Assembly (NCBI GenBank): GCA_040954595.2
Contig: CM082576.2
Span: forward strand, 19,840,001 to 19,904,000
Direction: 5' to 3'
DNA length: 64,000 nt
Source: Balanoglossus misakiensis
Taxonomy: Eukaryota; Hemichordata
Part shown: positions 23,838 through 35,600 of the stretch, one piece after another
How positions within the stretch are numbered: the first letter of the stretch is position 1
How the letters are laid out: each line of letters starts with the position of its first letter
Position numbers and translations under genes: made by a program
The notes under the pieces: generated by a model
The model's database searches: none
What the model saw: the letters and a program-made list of their open reading frames with translations, nothing else
What the model was told of the DNA's origin: nothing

Positions 23838-24165
23838 ATTAGCTTATTAAAGGCAGAAAGTCTCTTTGCTGCCCTTTTTTAATAATTATGTGTGATACAA
23901 GAGACTGTTAATGTGGATATATAGTGAATCAACGTTCGACCACACACAGCTTCCATCCCGTTTGTAGGATATGACAGTAAAAACTCGCCCAAAATGAATA
24001 AATGGTAAAGACCAATTATTCATTTTGGCAAGATTTTTCACTCTCGTGTCTACAAGCAGTGTGTGTTGTTGAATGTTGATTCACTATATATCCACATGTA
24101 CATTAACATAAATGGTGTCTTGCATCAAACATAATTAATGGAAAAGGGTCCCTTTAATTTATATA
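23838..24165. repeat. Palindromic member of the MITE-like family
   Basis: The left half (23838 to about 23990) carries GCTGCCC, AATTATGTGTGATACAAGAG and ATATAGTGAATCAACG. The right half (about 24050-24165) repeats these as the reverse complement. The ends read TTAAAGG and CCCTTTAA, which suggests a complete element with terminal inverted repeats and a TTAA-type or TTTAA target. Confidence 0.65.
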
Positions 24166-25398
24166 CTTATCAAATTGTAAGCTAACCAATATGGTTAGAA
24201 GTCCGATTTGCTTGGACGTGAACCAATATGATCTATCAAAATTTTCTGGTAAAAGTTTGAGTAACTATAACGTGTGCTTTCACCTTTTTTCATCATGTTG
24301 CTTGGGCCCTGATGCTTTATAGCTACTACAGGATTAGATTACTTCCATTTGGCAGTAGCATATAAGTGTAATGGTGTAGAAAGTTTATCCTGTTTACTGA
24401 AAGAGGAATTGCAAGAGAAACCATGTGTTATAAAAAAAAAATAGAAGATATTAAATAGCCTTAGTAAACATTTCCCAGAAACATTTCAATGAACAGTTAC
24501 CATAATGTACTTTACATTAGAGTCAGAGGTGACTAAAAGGCTAATATTGTCATTTGTGAAATGTACACAATTGTATTTATATTGTCGGTGAACTGTTTAG
24601 CTGTGTTGTCAGTTATGTTGAGCTTATTAGATTGGGTGATTGTCTTATTGGGTGAGTGGTGTCACTGTCTGTCACTTTTCTTTACTGAAACCACGGGGCC
24701 AATTACTTTGAAATTTAGTATGCAGGTTCCTAGGGTGAAGTTGGTAGAGTTTATGTAAATTGTGGTGAAATGTGTAATTTTTGATCAATTTTAGTTGTGT
24801 TTAGTTAAATTCTTTGTACAATTACTTTGAAATTTAGTGTGTAGGTCCTTGGGGTTGATTTTACTGGAATTTGCTCAATTTGTGACAGAATGTGGAATAT
24901 GTTATTTCGGAAGCAATTGCTTGTTTGGTCTTTTTTATTTCATAAACCAGATACTGTGATTGTTTTTCTGTTCTTTTTTGTATGTGTGTCTATTTTCACA
25001 ATTGAAATAAATTAATATAAGGCTATATAAAATAAATTGGTGTTTTATGCTTTTTGTGTAAGTATGAATGTATGTATGTGTGTAAGAAGATTGATATTGT
25101 TTGTATGGTTGATATCAGATATCATATGTCTTATAGTGAGAAAGAAACCACTACACAATCCCTAGTAGTATTTGTGGTAATATATCTGTTTTGAGAATAT
25201 AGCCCATTAGTATATTGTAGTCTTTGTACAACTTTTCTTCAAAATGTGTTATATGAACAAATAAAATATGGCAAGAAGATGAATTGTTTCGAAGAATGAA
25301 TCATAATAAACAGTAGAATTTGGTCAATTTTTGTTCAGGCATAATGAAATAGCTTGTACATGAGCTTGCACGACGGTATTTGGTCAATACAGGGCGCA
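24166..25398. other. No feature recognised
   Basis: AT-rich sequence between repeats. It contains a short internal duplication around TTACTTTGAAATTTAGT (near 24708 and 24820). No gene can be supported. Confidence 0.4.
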
Positions 25399-25570
25399 TG
25401 CATGTATGTATGTATGTATGTATGTATGTATGTATGTATGTATGTATGTATGTATGTATGTATGTATGCATGTATGTATGTATGTATGTATGTATGTATG
25501 TATGTATGTATGTATGTATGTATGTATGTATGTATGTACCTATCTAACACACAACACACACTGTGTATAT
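25399..25570. repeat. TATG microsatellite with flank, inverted relative to 23215-23531
   Basis: The TATG run ends with CCTATCTAACACACAACACA, the reverse complement of the flank of the CATA run at 23244. The two microsatellites are therefore part of one larger dispersed repeat present in opposite orientations. Confidence 0.85.
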
Positions 25571-26463
25571 TTGTTGGGCATTTTGGTTTTCTACCACATA
25601 TCTCAGTAGTTTCCATGCCATAGTGACTCTTCAGTTTTACATAATGATATCCAATATAACCCAATCTACTATTAATGCGATTTTTTTTTTCATTTTGATT
25701 GTGGAAATGGTTAAAAATGAAAAACATCTGAATTTGTACTTTAATAAATATAAGCTATATAGTATTTTAAAATGGTCATAAATTTATGTTAACATGGCAA
25801 AACATGTTTTAGTGTTTATGTATACTTGTTTAATATAGAGAAATAATTGTACAAATAAAATGACAACTTACTTTTGCTTTTAAAAATAATTAAAAATGGT
25901 AATGTTTCTTGAGATATACCAGGGTTTCTAGAATATAGAGGGCGCTGGCACGGGAACATTTGATGGTTGTCCCCAATACAACATTCTGGTATCATGTTTT
26001 ATCATCTGTGGACATTTGGCAGCGATATCCAACAGGATGTGCATAAAATCCCGAGAAGGTCTTCTCGTTGTATTGCTTCTTGAGATATTGAAACTGTCTT
26101 GAATCCCAACGCGAATGTGATGGTGATGCGTATGTTGTTGCACGTAGTCACATCCGAAAACGAATCAAGTGCTCTTGTTGTTCAGCAGCTGAATATAGGT
26201 TAGTGGGATATGTGTATATTCTCGTGGTTATTTTTAATGAGTATAAATGACAGAATCGGTGGTTTGAACGTGTAAGAGTTGATGGTATTGGTTATGTAGT
26301 TGTGTTTTATCCAATGGTAGTGTGATTTTAATTGTGTATGAGGCGATGGCAGTTTTGTCAGGCTTTTTTTATTTTCGTGTCAAGCGACATCCAATATGGC
26401 GGTTGTCGTTATATACTGAAAGGGTTTCGTTTGTATGCATGTTTTGGCAAATTGTATATATGT
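25571..26463. other. Host flank left of the CACTA element
   Basis: No gene recognised. The last bases (TAA at 26464-26466) form the left copy of the target-site duplication. Confidence 0.45.
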
Positions 26464-26466
26464 TAA

Positions 26467-26490
26467 CACTGGGCAAAAAGGTTGATATAC
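26467..26490 (+). repeat. Left terminal inverted repeat of the CACTA element
   Basis: CACTGGGCAAAA, then AGG, then TTGATATAC. It matches the complement of 38448-38471 except at positions 13 and 15. Confidence 0.9.
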
Positions 26491-26503
26491 ATTCAGTATT
26501 TTT

Positions 26504-26846
26504 ACGTATATGGACACGTAGATCAGGAATATGCGCAAGTATACAATAGTCTGCACAGTTGTACATCTACAATCTGCACGACGTATATGTGACGTATATT
26601 CACGTATATGGAACATACCAATGTGTTAGTATACGTGCACGTATATCTATGAAGATCACGGGTGTGCACAACGCAGACTATTGCAGATTAAGTGCACACC
26701 ATAAACATTCTAACGTATTTGTACATATTCTTAGTGCATATCTTCCTTGCTATTTGCATATCTGTGTTATTAGCATACGTTACATCATCATCACAGACAT
26801 TTACATTTGCATAGTTGAGTTTACGTTTCTGGTATTTTTACGTATA
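26504..26846. promoter_or_regulatory. Left subterminal ACGTATA cluster
   Basis: Exact ACGTATA (either strand) occurs at 26504, 26581, 26592, 26602, 26630, 26639 and 26840, with near matches between. CAATAGTCTGC near 26545 pairs with GCAGACTATTG near 26675. Subterminal arrays of short motifs bound by an element-encoded protein are a known feature of plant CACTA transposons; the same role here is inference. Confidence 0.65.
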
Positions 26847-27312
26847 TTTATTGCAGACCCTTCCGGAAATTACCATACATTATGTCATCATTGAGGCCAA
26901 ATATTTGCATATATTAACTGGGGGGGGGGGGGGGGGTCATATGTAAATTATTCCCAAGGTCGCAATACAGGGGTCATCCTTTATGGTCAGGATTAGGCCT
27001 TGCCTTTTTTATTCACTGTTCCTTTGCAAATTTGATGCTATGTATCTGTTTTGAAAGGCTACTGCATTTCAAGCAAATAAATAGCAACAAATCAGTAAAG
27101 GCAGTGATAGATTGACAGAGAAAACAAAAACCAACACAGTTCAAGCCAACACACTTTCTCCATCATGCATCAACACAAAACTGCCCACATATAACTCTGA
27201 TTAATAACACCATAAATCAATGAACTTCACTTAAAGGTAATTTTAATGTAAAAACTGAAAAAAGGAAAATAATACAATGTATAAACACAAATAAATTCTT
27301 AGAAGATAAAAT

Positions 27313-30026
27313 TTAAACCCTCGACTCATTTAACAATTCTGAAAGGCAGTTTTTTGGTGGGTCCCTAAAACATGGGGGGCCACCAACTCTCTTCAACCGT
27401 AAGGTTGGTTGAACCTCAATCAATTTGTTATCTAATTTTACAATAAGGTCATTAAGGGCCTGCGATCTAAAGGCAGGCGATCTGATGATTAGTCCATCTT
27501 GACCATCTTCTTCATCTGACATCATCAGATCGCCTGCTTTGACTACTTTTTCCCACAATAACTTGTCGCCTTCTTCCACCATTTTTCCACGACTCTGTAG
27601 AAGCTGTTAAAAGAACAAAAGAAAAGTATTTAGTTTGACGATCTTAAGCACTTATCTTTGACTATGCTGCCTATTTAAAGGGACAGAGTCACTCTCGCTG
27701 CACTTTTTCCATTAATTATGTTTGATACAAGACACTGTTTATGTTATTCTACATGTGGACATGTATTGAATGAGCATTCAACCACACACACCATCCATCA
27801 TGCTTGTAGACAGGCTTGTAGGGCGAGTTTCAACTCTCCTATCCTACAAACAGAATAGAAGTTGTGTATGTCTAGTACTTCATCAGCAGCTGAAATGTTG
27901 TCAATGTATTTTACTGTTGTAGACAAAGATAGCATTCACCAATCAGCATCTAACTTACCCTTCTCCTCCTTGATCTCAGTTTATTCTTCATGGCAGTGTT
28001 TGCTTTTCTTTCCTGATTCTTTTCCATGTTGTCAACAAATTTCCGTCTCTCCGTTTGCCATTTTCTATAAACTGCAACTGAATCAAAAAAAGGATTTCAT
28101 AGTAGTGTACAAGTGACTCACCATCATATAACAATATCAGAAAATTTAATAATTATGTACAACTGGTCATTGGTGTGAGCATTTTGCCAATTCTTCAAAA
28201 CTGGGTAGCCTTGAAGAAATTGTTTGAAATGCATAAGATGTTGATGGGCACACAAAACAGATGTTTTCTTAAATTTCTCTGTAATTTACTATACAATGCT
28301 GACCTACAAAATGGGTAAGTCATCGGATAACTGTATGCACCGTACAAGTTCAGTAAAAAGCTGCCTATAGTACATATAAAGACACTGCTTAGTGCTAGAA
28401 TGATTTAAAACTAATCATATCACAAATCATATTAGGTTGTAAAGTGTTCAAATAAATTTTAGATTTCTTACATTCCATCTCTTCCTCCTTGTATTCATCA
28501 GCATATTTTGCTTTTAACTGGTCAACCAGTCCTTTGAAGACAGTCTGGTTATGGGCACTCCTTAGCCTCCCTGTATGAAGAGTAAATGAACACAAAAAAA
28601 CATTTAATTAAGTTAAAACTGAAGTTTTTCTGTGGGGTTGAACTGAACATGCAAACCACACAAAATATGCCATTGACAAATGAAATATTTCACCTTGAAA
28701 GATTCAATACATGGTATGACAATGGTCAGAACTCAAATGCAAATAATGCTTGAATGTTACAATGAGCAAAAATGGTCAGGATCAACTTGGAAAATGAGAT
28801 CATTGCCCACCTCTTGCTAGCAGTAGCATATTTGTCTGTTACGAAACTTACTGTTCCTACATGTATGTGTGAGTTCTGGGCAAGGTCAATTATTTTTACT
28901 TGTGATTTTCTTTTGCATACATTATCACATGATAATCAACAATAATCCCTATTGTACACTGGGCAGGCTCCCCAATAAACTAACCCAAAGACTGGTGTGT
29001 TTACATTTTTTGTCCAAGTTAATTATCATGCAAAAATCATGGACGCATCAGAACACCCCGTAAACGACGAGAAAAAGGCGACATGGTCATGGTTATGCTA
29101 TTTTACCAATCACAAACAACAGGCATTGCAACATCTCTTGTCTGACGGGGTATTTGACCACTTTAACGCACAGAGACAGAGTGGTTGACTTCCTGTTGTC
29201 GTCAACCATACATTGTTTACACATTGTTCGTGATAATCCCTAATGCCTCTACGCCGAAGTTCCGCGTCCTTTCTCTCTGGGGGCTATAACTTATAAATCT
29301 TCACACACTACACCAAAAAGATTACAGTGAGAAAAAAAGAGATATACTTACTCATTGTCTACTTCAAAAGCATCTTCAAGGCCTGCATACAGCCGTTTTA
29401 CCTGCCGCTGCAAGGTAAAACAATGGATATTTGGATTAACAACAAATATGTTTGGCGAGAAATATCATTGTACCTAGCCCCTATGCACAAACGACTGAAC
29501 AAAAAACACATTATCATAATATGGCAATCCAACCATTTCCAAATAGCTAAAATGCAATCGAGCAGAGTGTAAAACGAAACACATGAGGGGCGCGGATATA
29601 GACCAAGGCGCGTTTACATTGACTTACAAATATCATGGGATCCACCTTCTTTGTACTGCTGCCGCCGCCGCCGCCGTTCTGTTGTTTTTCTCTGAGGGCT
29701 TTGACCTCGGTCTCCAGACTGTCCAGTTTCTGTAACAGTTCCTCTCTCGTGTCGTCTGTTGTCGACACGAACTTGTCGTGTACCCGGTTGACGGCATTCA
29801 GTAGCATCCGCATGCTACTAGTATTCGGGTTCTCTGATGATGAGCTGCTACTGCCAGGGGTGCTTGATGAGAGGCCTGCAGCTGATGAGGAGGTCGATCG
29901 TCTTTTCAAAAAAGGGGACGGGGACGGGGACGACGTCGACGGTGAGGCTCGCGAGGAACCGAACGAGTCATCACCCAGAACTTCGGCCAAAACTTCAGGT
30001 TCAGCTCGTCTGTAGAATCTTGACAT
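27313..30026 (-). CDS. CACTA accessory protein, basic coiled-coil, TnpA-like by position (317 aa)
   Basis: Five exons on the minus strand: 29628-30026, 29352-29407, 28472-28566, 27959-28071, 27313-27603. They sum to 954 bp, exactly 318 codons with the stop, and the phases agree. The N-terminus is Ser-rich, with a long Ser/Pro run. A coiled coil follows (LLNAVNRVHDKF and LLQKLDSLETEVKALREKQ) and then a Gly run. The middle is basic (YRKWQTERRKF, KLRSRRRR) and the C-terminal part reads SDEEDGQDGLIIRSP and LRLKRVGGPP. The exon 3 acceptor is inferred from phase (CAGGGAG before GCTAAGG). It is divergent from the transposase gene. By analogy with the two-protein system of plant Spm it may bind the subterminal motifs; I recognise no named domain. 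Confidence 0.78.
27675..27860. repeat. MITE-like repeat inside the accessory gene
   Basis: It begins TTAAAGGGAC and contains CATTAATTATGTTTGATAC and a GACACTGTTTATG segment shared with the copies at 10120, 12415 and 23838. It sits in the intron between the last two exons of the CACTA accessory gene. Confidence 0.7.
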
Positions 30027-30423
30027 CGCGAAAACGTTTGAGAAATCTTGGAGGTATATATTGAAATGAACATGTACGCCGCATTCGAGAATGGGTATAA
30101 ACTGAGTCCTGAAAACGTCCCCATTTTAAACTGCGCGCCCTGTTCACACTTCATGCACTTGTAAAAGTCAAAGGTGAATGTTTCATCCTTCAAAATGATT
30201 GGACACATTTAAAAGTCAAAGGTTACGTCGGAAGAGACCATTAATGAAGGGGTGGGTAAATATGGCTGGCACGTTGCCTTACGTACAAATAGCAATAAAA
30301 TACGTAGCTAAAATACCCCTTCATATGTGTAAAGATCCTACGGCCCCCACAGTGCAGTCATTTACACAATACGCGTCTGTATTTCCACTATATTCTTCTG
30401 TGGTTGTAGAAAACCGTAGTACA
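30027..30423. promoter_or_regulatory. Bidirectional promoter region of the CACTA gene pair
   Basis: 397 bp between the two divergent start codons. It must hold both 5' leaders and promoters. I see no canonical TATA box that I would assign with confidence. Confidence 0.5.
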
Positions 30424-33400
30424 ATGCCTTTGAGAAAGTACGCGACGAAAATTTGCCCTTACTGTAAGGCAAGCCTTTCAAAGTCTGGCTACTATGAACA
30501 CAAAAACCGAAAGGGTGCCTGCGTCAAGTCGGATGATTTGACAGTATCTGAAAGAACCTCCACAGTTCCAGAGTTTGTCGTCTCCGGTGACGATAATGCA
30601 GAGCTTCCGGGTAGTGGTATGGTCGGCTGTGAAGTCAATGACGATGATGTCAGTTTCACCTCTTCAACGAGGGATCTCACGGAAAGTGACGCAGATTCAA
30701 TTTCATCAAATGAACCGGAAAGTGAAGAATCTTCACAACGAGAGCAAATGGTAAGTTTACAGTGTGACTGCAGTGTTTCACGCCCATCTCTCTGCTATTT
30801 GTCAATGAGTCATGTGTATGTGTACCGACCACTGTTTAACTATTATGCATTCAAGACCGGACTTTTTCTGATATTATTTGAAATCCAGAGCAAACCCTGT
30901 AAATGCCAAAGGTAAAGGTGAGGGAAATTTCAGAGGTGAATTGCGATCCTCTCAGCTGCCACAGCAAATGTCAAATTTATTTTTACATAAGTCATAACTC
31001 ATTTACATTCCATGAACCATGAAGTTCTCTTGTTTGGTTTTATTTCCAGTACTGTATTTTTATTCTGTGTTACCCAGTGTTCTCATTGTCAACATAGCCT
31101 ATATCTGTGTAACAACCATTGTTTTTTGTTGACAAATGGGAAATGAAATCTCGTCTGGACATGGATTCAATTTTGCAAATAACAATGCTTTACCGTACAC
31201 ATACATGTATATGTATATGTCGAAGTTTGGTAGATAATTTTTTGAAATTGAACACGAAACTGTACTATATATACACTTACAAAAATACTGAAACCATTAT
31301 GTCTTGCAATATGATAAACTATTTACTTTATTCAAACTGTCTATTTAGACCATCAACGTGCAACTGATGCATTGACATTTTAATTTAAGTCCTGCCTCTG
31401 TATCTCCAATTGCTTGCAATTCTAAGGTTTTTTTCACTTTTTTGTTGCAGACTAGTGAAATATGGAACGAGAATGAACTACATGAAGCAGCAGACTTTGA
31501 AAGTTCAGCTGGTGCATCAGCTGAGCAATCACAATTTAAAGGGCAGCTAAAGGGGTTTTTCCTGCTTCTCCTGCACTGGCAGTATGTCAACTACGTTTCT
31601 GATAAAGCCATGGCTGTCTTGTTTAAGATTCTTTTCAAACTACTGCTGCTGCTTGGGATCATATTGAAAAGTAAGAAATTAGAAGAATTTTCCAGCCAGT
31701 TTCCACATACTTTTCATGGCATCAGAACATTGTTGGGACTGGAAATAGATAACTTCAAGAAATTTGTGATGTGCCCAAAATGTCATACCAGGTACGACTA
31801 CAGTGAAGCATTTGAAGAGAATAGCAGAGGAAAGAAAAAGTCTAAGACCTGCACGCATGTTGAATTTCCAAGTCATCCACACAGAAAACAGCGTAGACCA
31901 TGTGGTGCATTCCTGATGAAGACTGTAAGGGGAAAGAACAGTGCTGAATATTTGTATCCAAAACGACTGTACTGTTACAAAAGCATCAAAGCGTCACTTC
32001 AGGAACTTATCAAAAGGCCAGACTTTTTACAGAAATGCCAAGAATGGAAGCAAAGGGAAGTTCCTGATGGAATTTTATCCGATGTTTATGATGGGAGAGT
32101 GTGGAGAGAGTTCATGCTAAAAGACAGTAGTGATGAACATACTTTTGCAGCAATGTTGAATGTAGACTGGTTTCAGCCATACAAACATACAAATGACTCA
32201 GTGGGAGTCATATATCTGATTTTGCAGAATCTGCCACGTACTGAACGATTTAAACCTGAAAACATTATATTGGTAGGAATCATACCTGGTCCTACAGAAC
32301 CGAAACGGGACATAAATCCTTACTTGGATCCATTAGTGGATGAATTACTTGAGATGTGGAATGGTGTTGAACTAAAGGATTCTTCCTTCTGTGGATTTAA
32401 TATCTATAGCATGATGCTCCTATGCCTGTCTTGTGACATACCAGCTTGTCGGAAATGTGGAGGTTTTTTGGGACATTCAGCTGAAAAAGGTAGGGTGTCA
32501 GTCCTTACATTTTATTAAAGCTTAATTAGTTATAAATTTGCCATTTTTTCTGTACTTTATTTTTTCCTGTGTTTCAATTGCAATTCTTTCTGTTTAACGC
32601 AAAATATGGCTTTTGAGTACATGTATATTGTAATGATCACACCCCTTCATTGGAAGTATTTGGGGATGAAAATAATGTTTTACCAAATCAAACTGGTGTA
32701 ACAGTAGAGATACAAAATTGTTAATTGCATTTCTTGTCTTTAAAGTCGATTAGGTATAGGAACCAATTTGTGAACTTCACTCTCTGAAGAGACCTTAATA
32801 ACTTTGACTCAATTATTCTTTTTAGGTTGCAATAAGTGTTTGCGGAGTTTCCAGCGTGATGGTTTTGGGAGTAAAGCTGATTATTCTGGTTTCAATCCAG
32901 AAGACTGGGAGGAACGTACCAATGAAGAACATCAACTTTATGCAGGTATTTATTGAATACCATAGTTTTTCCAATATTCAAACTGCTGAAATAGTTCAAC
33001 CAACAATCATTTCCTGGAATGTATATTATTTTTTGAACTGCATTACTTCGTGCAATATGTAAAAAGATGCACATTTCCTCTACTGTTTCTCTTTACTGTG
33101 AAAAAGGGACATATTATAATCGTCGTAAAGTGACATCATGTAAATATGACAAGCATCTACATGTACACTGGTTTACACATTGCTATATCAGTACGCGTAT
33201 TTTTCTTTTTTTCTAGGAATGGCCAAGCAAGCAAAGACAAAAGCAGAACGTCAGCAAATTGAATCAAAGTATGGAGCAAGATATTCAAGTCTTTACCGTC
33301 TTCCATACTACAATGCTGTGCGCTTCAGTGTCATAGATCCAATGCATAATCTCTTACTGGGTACTGCAAAACACGTCCTCAAGGTTTGGAAAGAATGCAA

Positions 33401-34295
33401 GGTTGTTAGTGATGAAGATATGGAAGAAATTCAGAGAAGAGTCAATGAGATGAAAACTCCCAGTGATGTTGGAAGGATTCCTAGCAAAATAACCTCTGGA
33501 TTTTCTGGTTTTACAGCAGACCAGTGGAGAAACTGGACATGTATATACTCTTTGTATGCTATCCAGGGTTTTGTAACTGGTGAACATCTTGACTGTTGGA
33601 AACAGTTTGTGTATGCATGCAAATTGTTGTGTAGTAGAAGTATTTCTGTAGAGAAGGTATCAACTGTCCACACATATTTAAGATTATTTTGTAAGAAATT
33701 TGAAAAGTTATATGGACCTGAGATGTGTACTCCAAATATGCATTTACATTTACATCTGAAAGAATGCCTACTGGACTATGGTCCTGCATATTCTTTCTGG
33801 TTGTTCTCATGTGAACGATACAACGGTATCTTAGGTAATTTTCCTACCAATAATCGTGCTGTCGAAGTGCAATTAATGAGAAAATTCATGCAGGGTTTTC
33901 AAGTTTACTCTATGCAATGTAATAGCTCTGACAATTTCTTTCATGATATCTGGTCCACCTTTCAGGAGAACTGTACAGGCTCATTAGCTATAAATGAAAG
34001 TGAAAATAACTACTATGAAAGTCATAGGAGGAAAACTTCTCAAAGTTTTGAGGATGTAAATTTTTCAGAATCTGAGTCTCAGATTGTCCTACCTCCTATT
34101 GTGCAATCGGCTCTTGACTCTGAAGATATAGAAATGTTGGATAACATGTATTCATATTTATATGCAAGTAAGCGTGTTAAAGTGATTGTTGCACTAACAG
34201 AACAATTCAGTAGAGTTTGGCAAGATGGCCAACTGTACAATGTAGCCATCGCCAAAGAACGAAGGCAGTGCATATGTGGTAGCATGCTGGTGTGA
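30424..34295 (+). CDS. CACTA Tnp2-like transposase (854 aa as read)
   Basis: Four exons: 30424-30750, 31451-32489, 32826-32945, 33217-34295. They sum to 2565 bp and keep phase throughout, with GT-AG borders. The N-terminus has a zinc-finger-like motif (CPYCKASL, then HKNRKGAC) and an acidic Ser-rich linker. The core shows CPKCHTRYDY, then NVDWFQPYK, SCDIPACRKCGGF and DPMHNLLLGTAKH, which mark the Tnp2/EnSpm transposase family. The Asp residues in these motifs are the likely catalytic ones. The reading frame ends early: codons like the usual C-terminal region continue in another frame (see 34261-34676). It would cut and join the element ends in the nucleus. Confidence 0.85.
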
Positions 34296-34676
34296 ATAGG
34301 ACCAGCAGTCAGGCCTCTTGACTATAGATCCAAAGTGTCAGACAGAGAGAGCTGGTATAATTAAAGAACTTTTTCGCAGTGAAGTAATTTTGCAAGCTAA
34401 TGAAGGGAAGTTGAAAAAAATTTCCCATATAAGAGCCAAAGTTGAGTGGTTGACAGATCACCCTTTCCATAATTATTTTGGTGGTGATGTAACTGTTTGG
34501 GGAACCACAACTGAATGCACAACAAGTGCACAGTTCATACCCTTAGAGAGAATTAGATGTAGGTGTGCAGTATCTGTTACCAAGGTGAAGTTTCAATATC
34601 AAAGTGGAAATAGGACAAGAATTTTAGAGAAAACTGTCACAATCACTGTCCCTTTGAAAAGTATGAGTATTTAAAG
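34261..34676 (+). pseudogene. Out-of-frame C-terminal part of the transposase
   Basis: In the frame one base ahead of the last exon the sequence reads AYVVACWC, meets TAG at 34297-34299, and then stays open to 34676 with KVEWLTDHPFHNYF and FIPLERIRCRCAV. These match the C-terminal region common to animal EnSpm transposases. A frame change near 34250-34262 plus this stop disconnect it from the main frame. An intron explaining both would have to be implausibly short. Confidence 0.75.
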
Positions 34677-35404
34677 GCATGTAAGCTGCAACTTGAAACT
34701 CTATAAACAAAGCATAATTTCATTCACTTGAACTCTGGAAGTAAATGTACTCTCAGAGACATAACATTTTCATTTTTCATTGCACTATTGCACTTGTTAA
34801 AAAATGCAGGAATTGCATTACTGATATTTCTTTACTTTTTTGGCCATTTTGTCATAAGTGTTGATCTTGATATACTACATTAAGAAATTTCATTTAATAG
34901 ACATATTTAAAAAGCATATCTGATTTTTTTTAAAGCTTAAATTTTCTTATCCAGTTGTAGCTCATGTGCCAAGAAGGAAGGTGTTATGTATTGGTATTAA
35001 CTGTTATGTATAATTTGTTGTGTACGAGGCTGAACACATGAGCATGCACAGTTGGTAATAAAGAAGCAGCATCGCTGTCTAGTTTGAACACACATGTCCA
35101 ATTCTGTGTTGTCTAATTTCTCTGGTATGAGCCCACAATAAAATAGCAATATATTACAATATGTTTCTGTGGAAAATCCAAAAAAATTTCAACCACACTT
35201 ATTAGTTTTTAAAAATTTAGCAAAATTGAAAATCACTCCCCAAAATCCTGGAGAAATTATTCAACTTCCTATAGCCCCTTCCATCACTGACTGCATCCTG
35301 AAACAATAATTCTGGAAAATCACTGAAATATTCCTGCTACATCCCTAAATTTCAGTGAGTTTGAGCTGTGACCACCCATGTGTGTACATTATCATCTCTG
35401 ACAT

Positions 35405-35600
35405 CAAGTTTCTGCAACAACTCTTCTTATGCTTCGCATGGTGTTGAAACAAACTTATCATACACATGGTTGACGGCGTTCAGTAACTTGCGCATACCAA
35501 TTGAATAGTTTGCCAGGGGTGCTCCTTTGTGGCTTGTGTTTCTGCTTAAGGGGAACGTCGTCGATCTTGAAACGACGTTTTGCGGCATATAGGGGCCCTC
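35405..35600 (-). pseudogene. Decayed second copy of accessory-protein exon 1
   Basis: On the minus strand it reads LLNAVNHVYDKFVST, then a stop, then EELLQKLDV, close to LLNAVNRVHDKF and EELLQKLD of the exon at 29628-30026. It lies on the other side of the transposase in the same orientation, so it may be a remnant of an older, related CACTA copy or a partial duplication. Confidence 0.7.

Noticed and set aside
25335-25727. His-Thr-Tyr-Ile repeat protein on the minus strand
   Set aside because: Same cause: a tetranucleotide repeat has no stop in these frames.
26919-26936. Possible quadruplex-forming G run
   Set aside because: A single homopolymer of 17-18 G; likely a slippage-prone or assembly-sensitive tract and not evidence of a regulatory structure.
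29635-30015. 126-codon plus-strand open frame opposite the CACTA accessory exon
   Set aside because: It is the antisense of the Ser-rich exon, whose phase-consistent splicing supports the minus strand.
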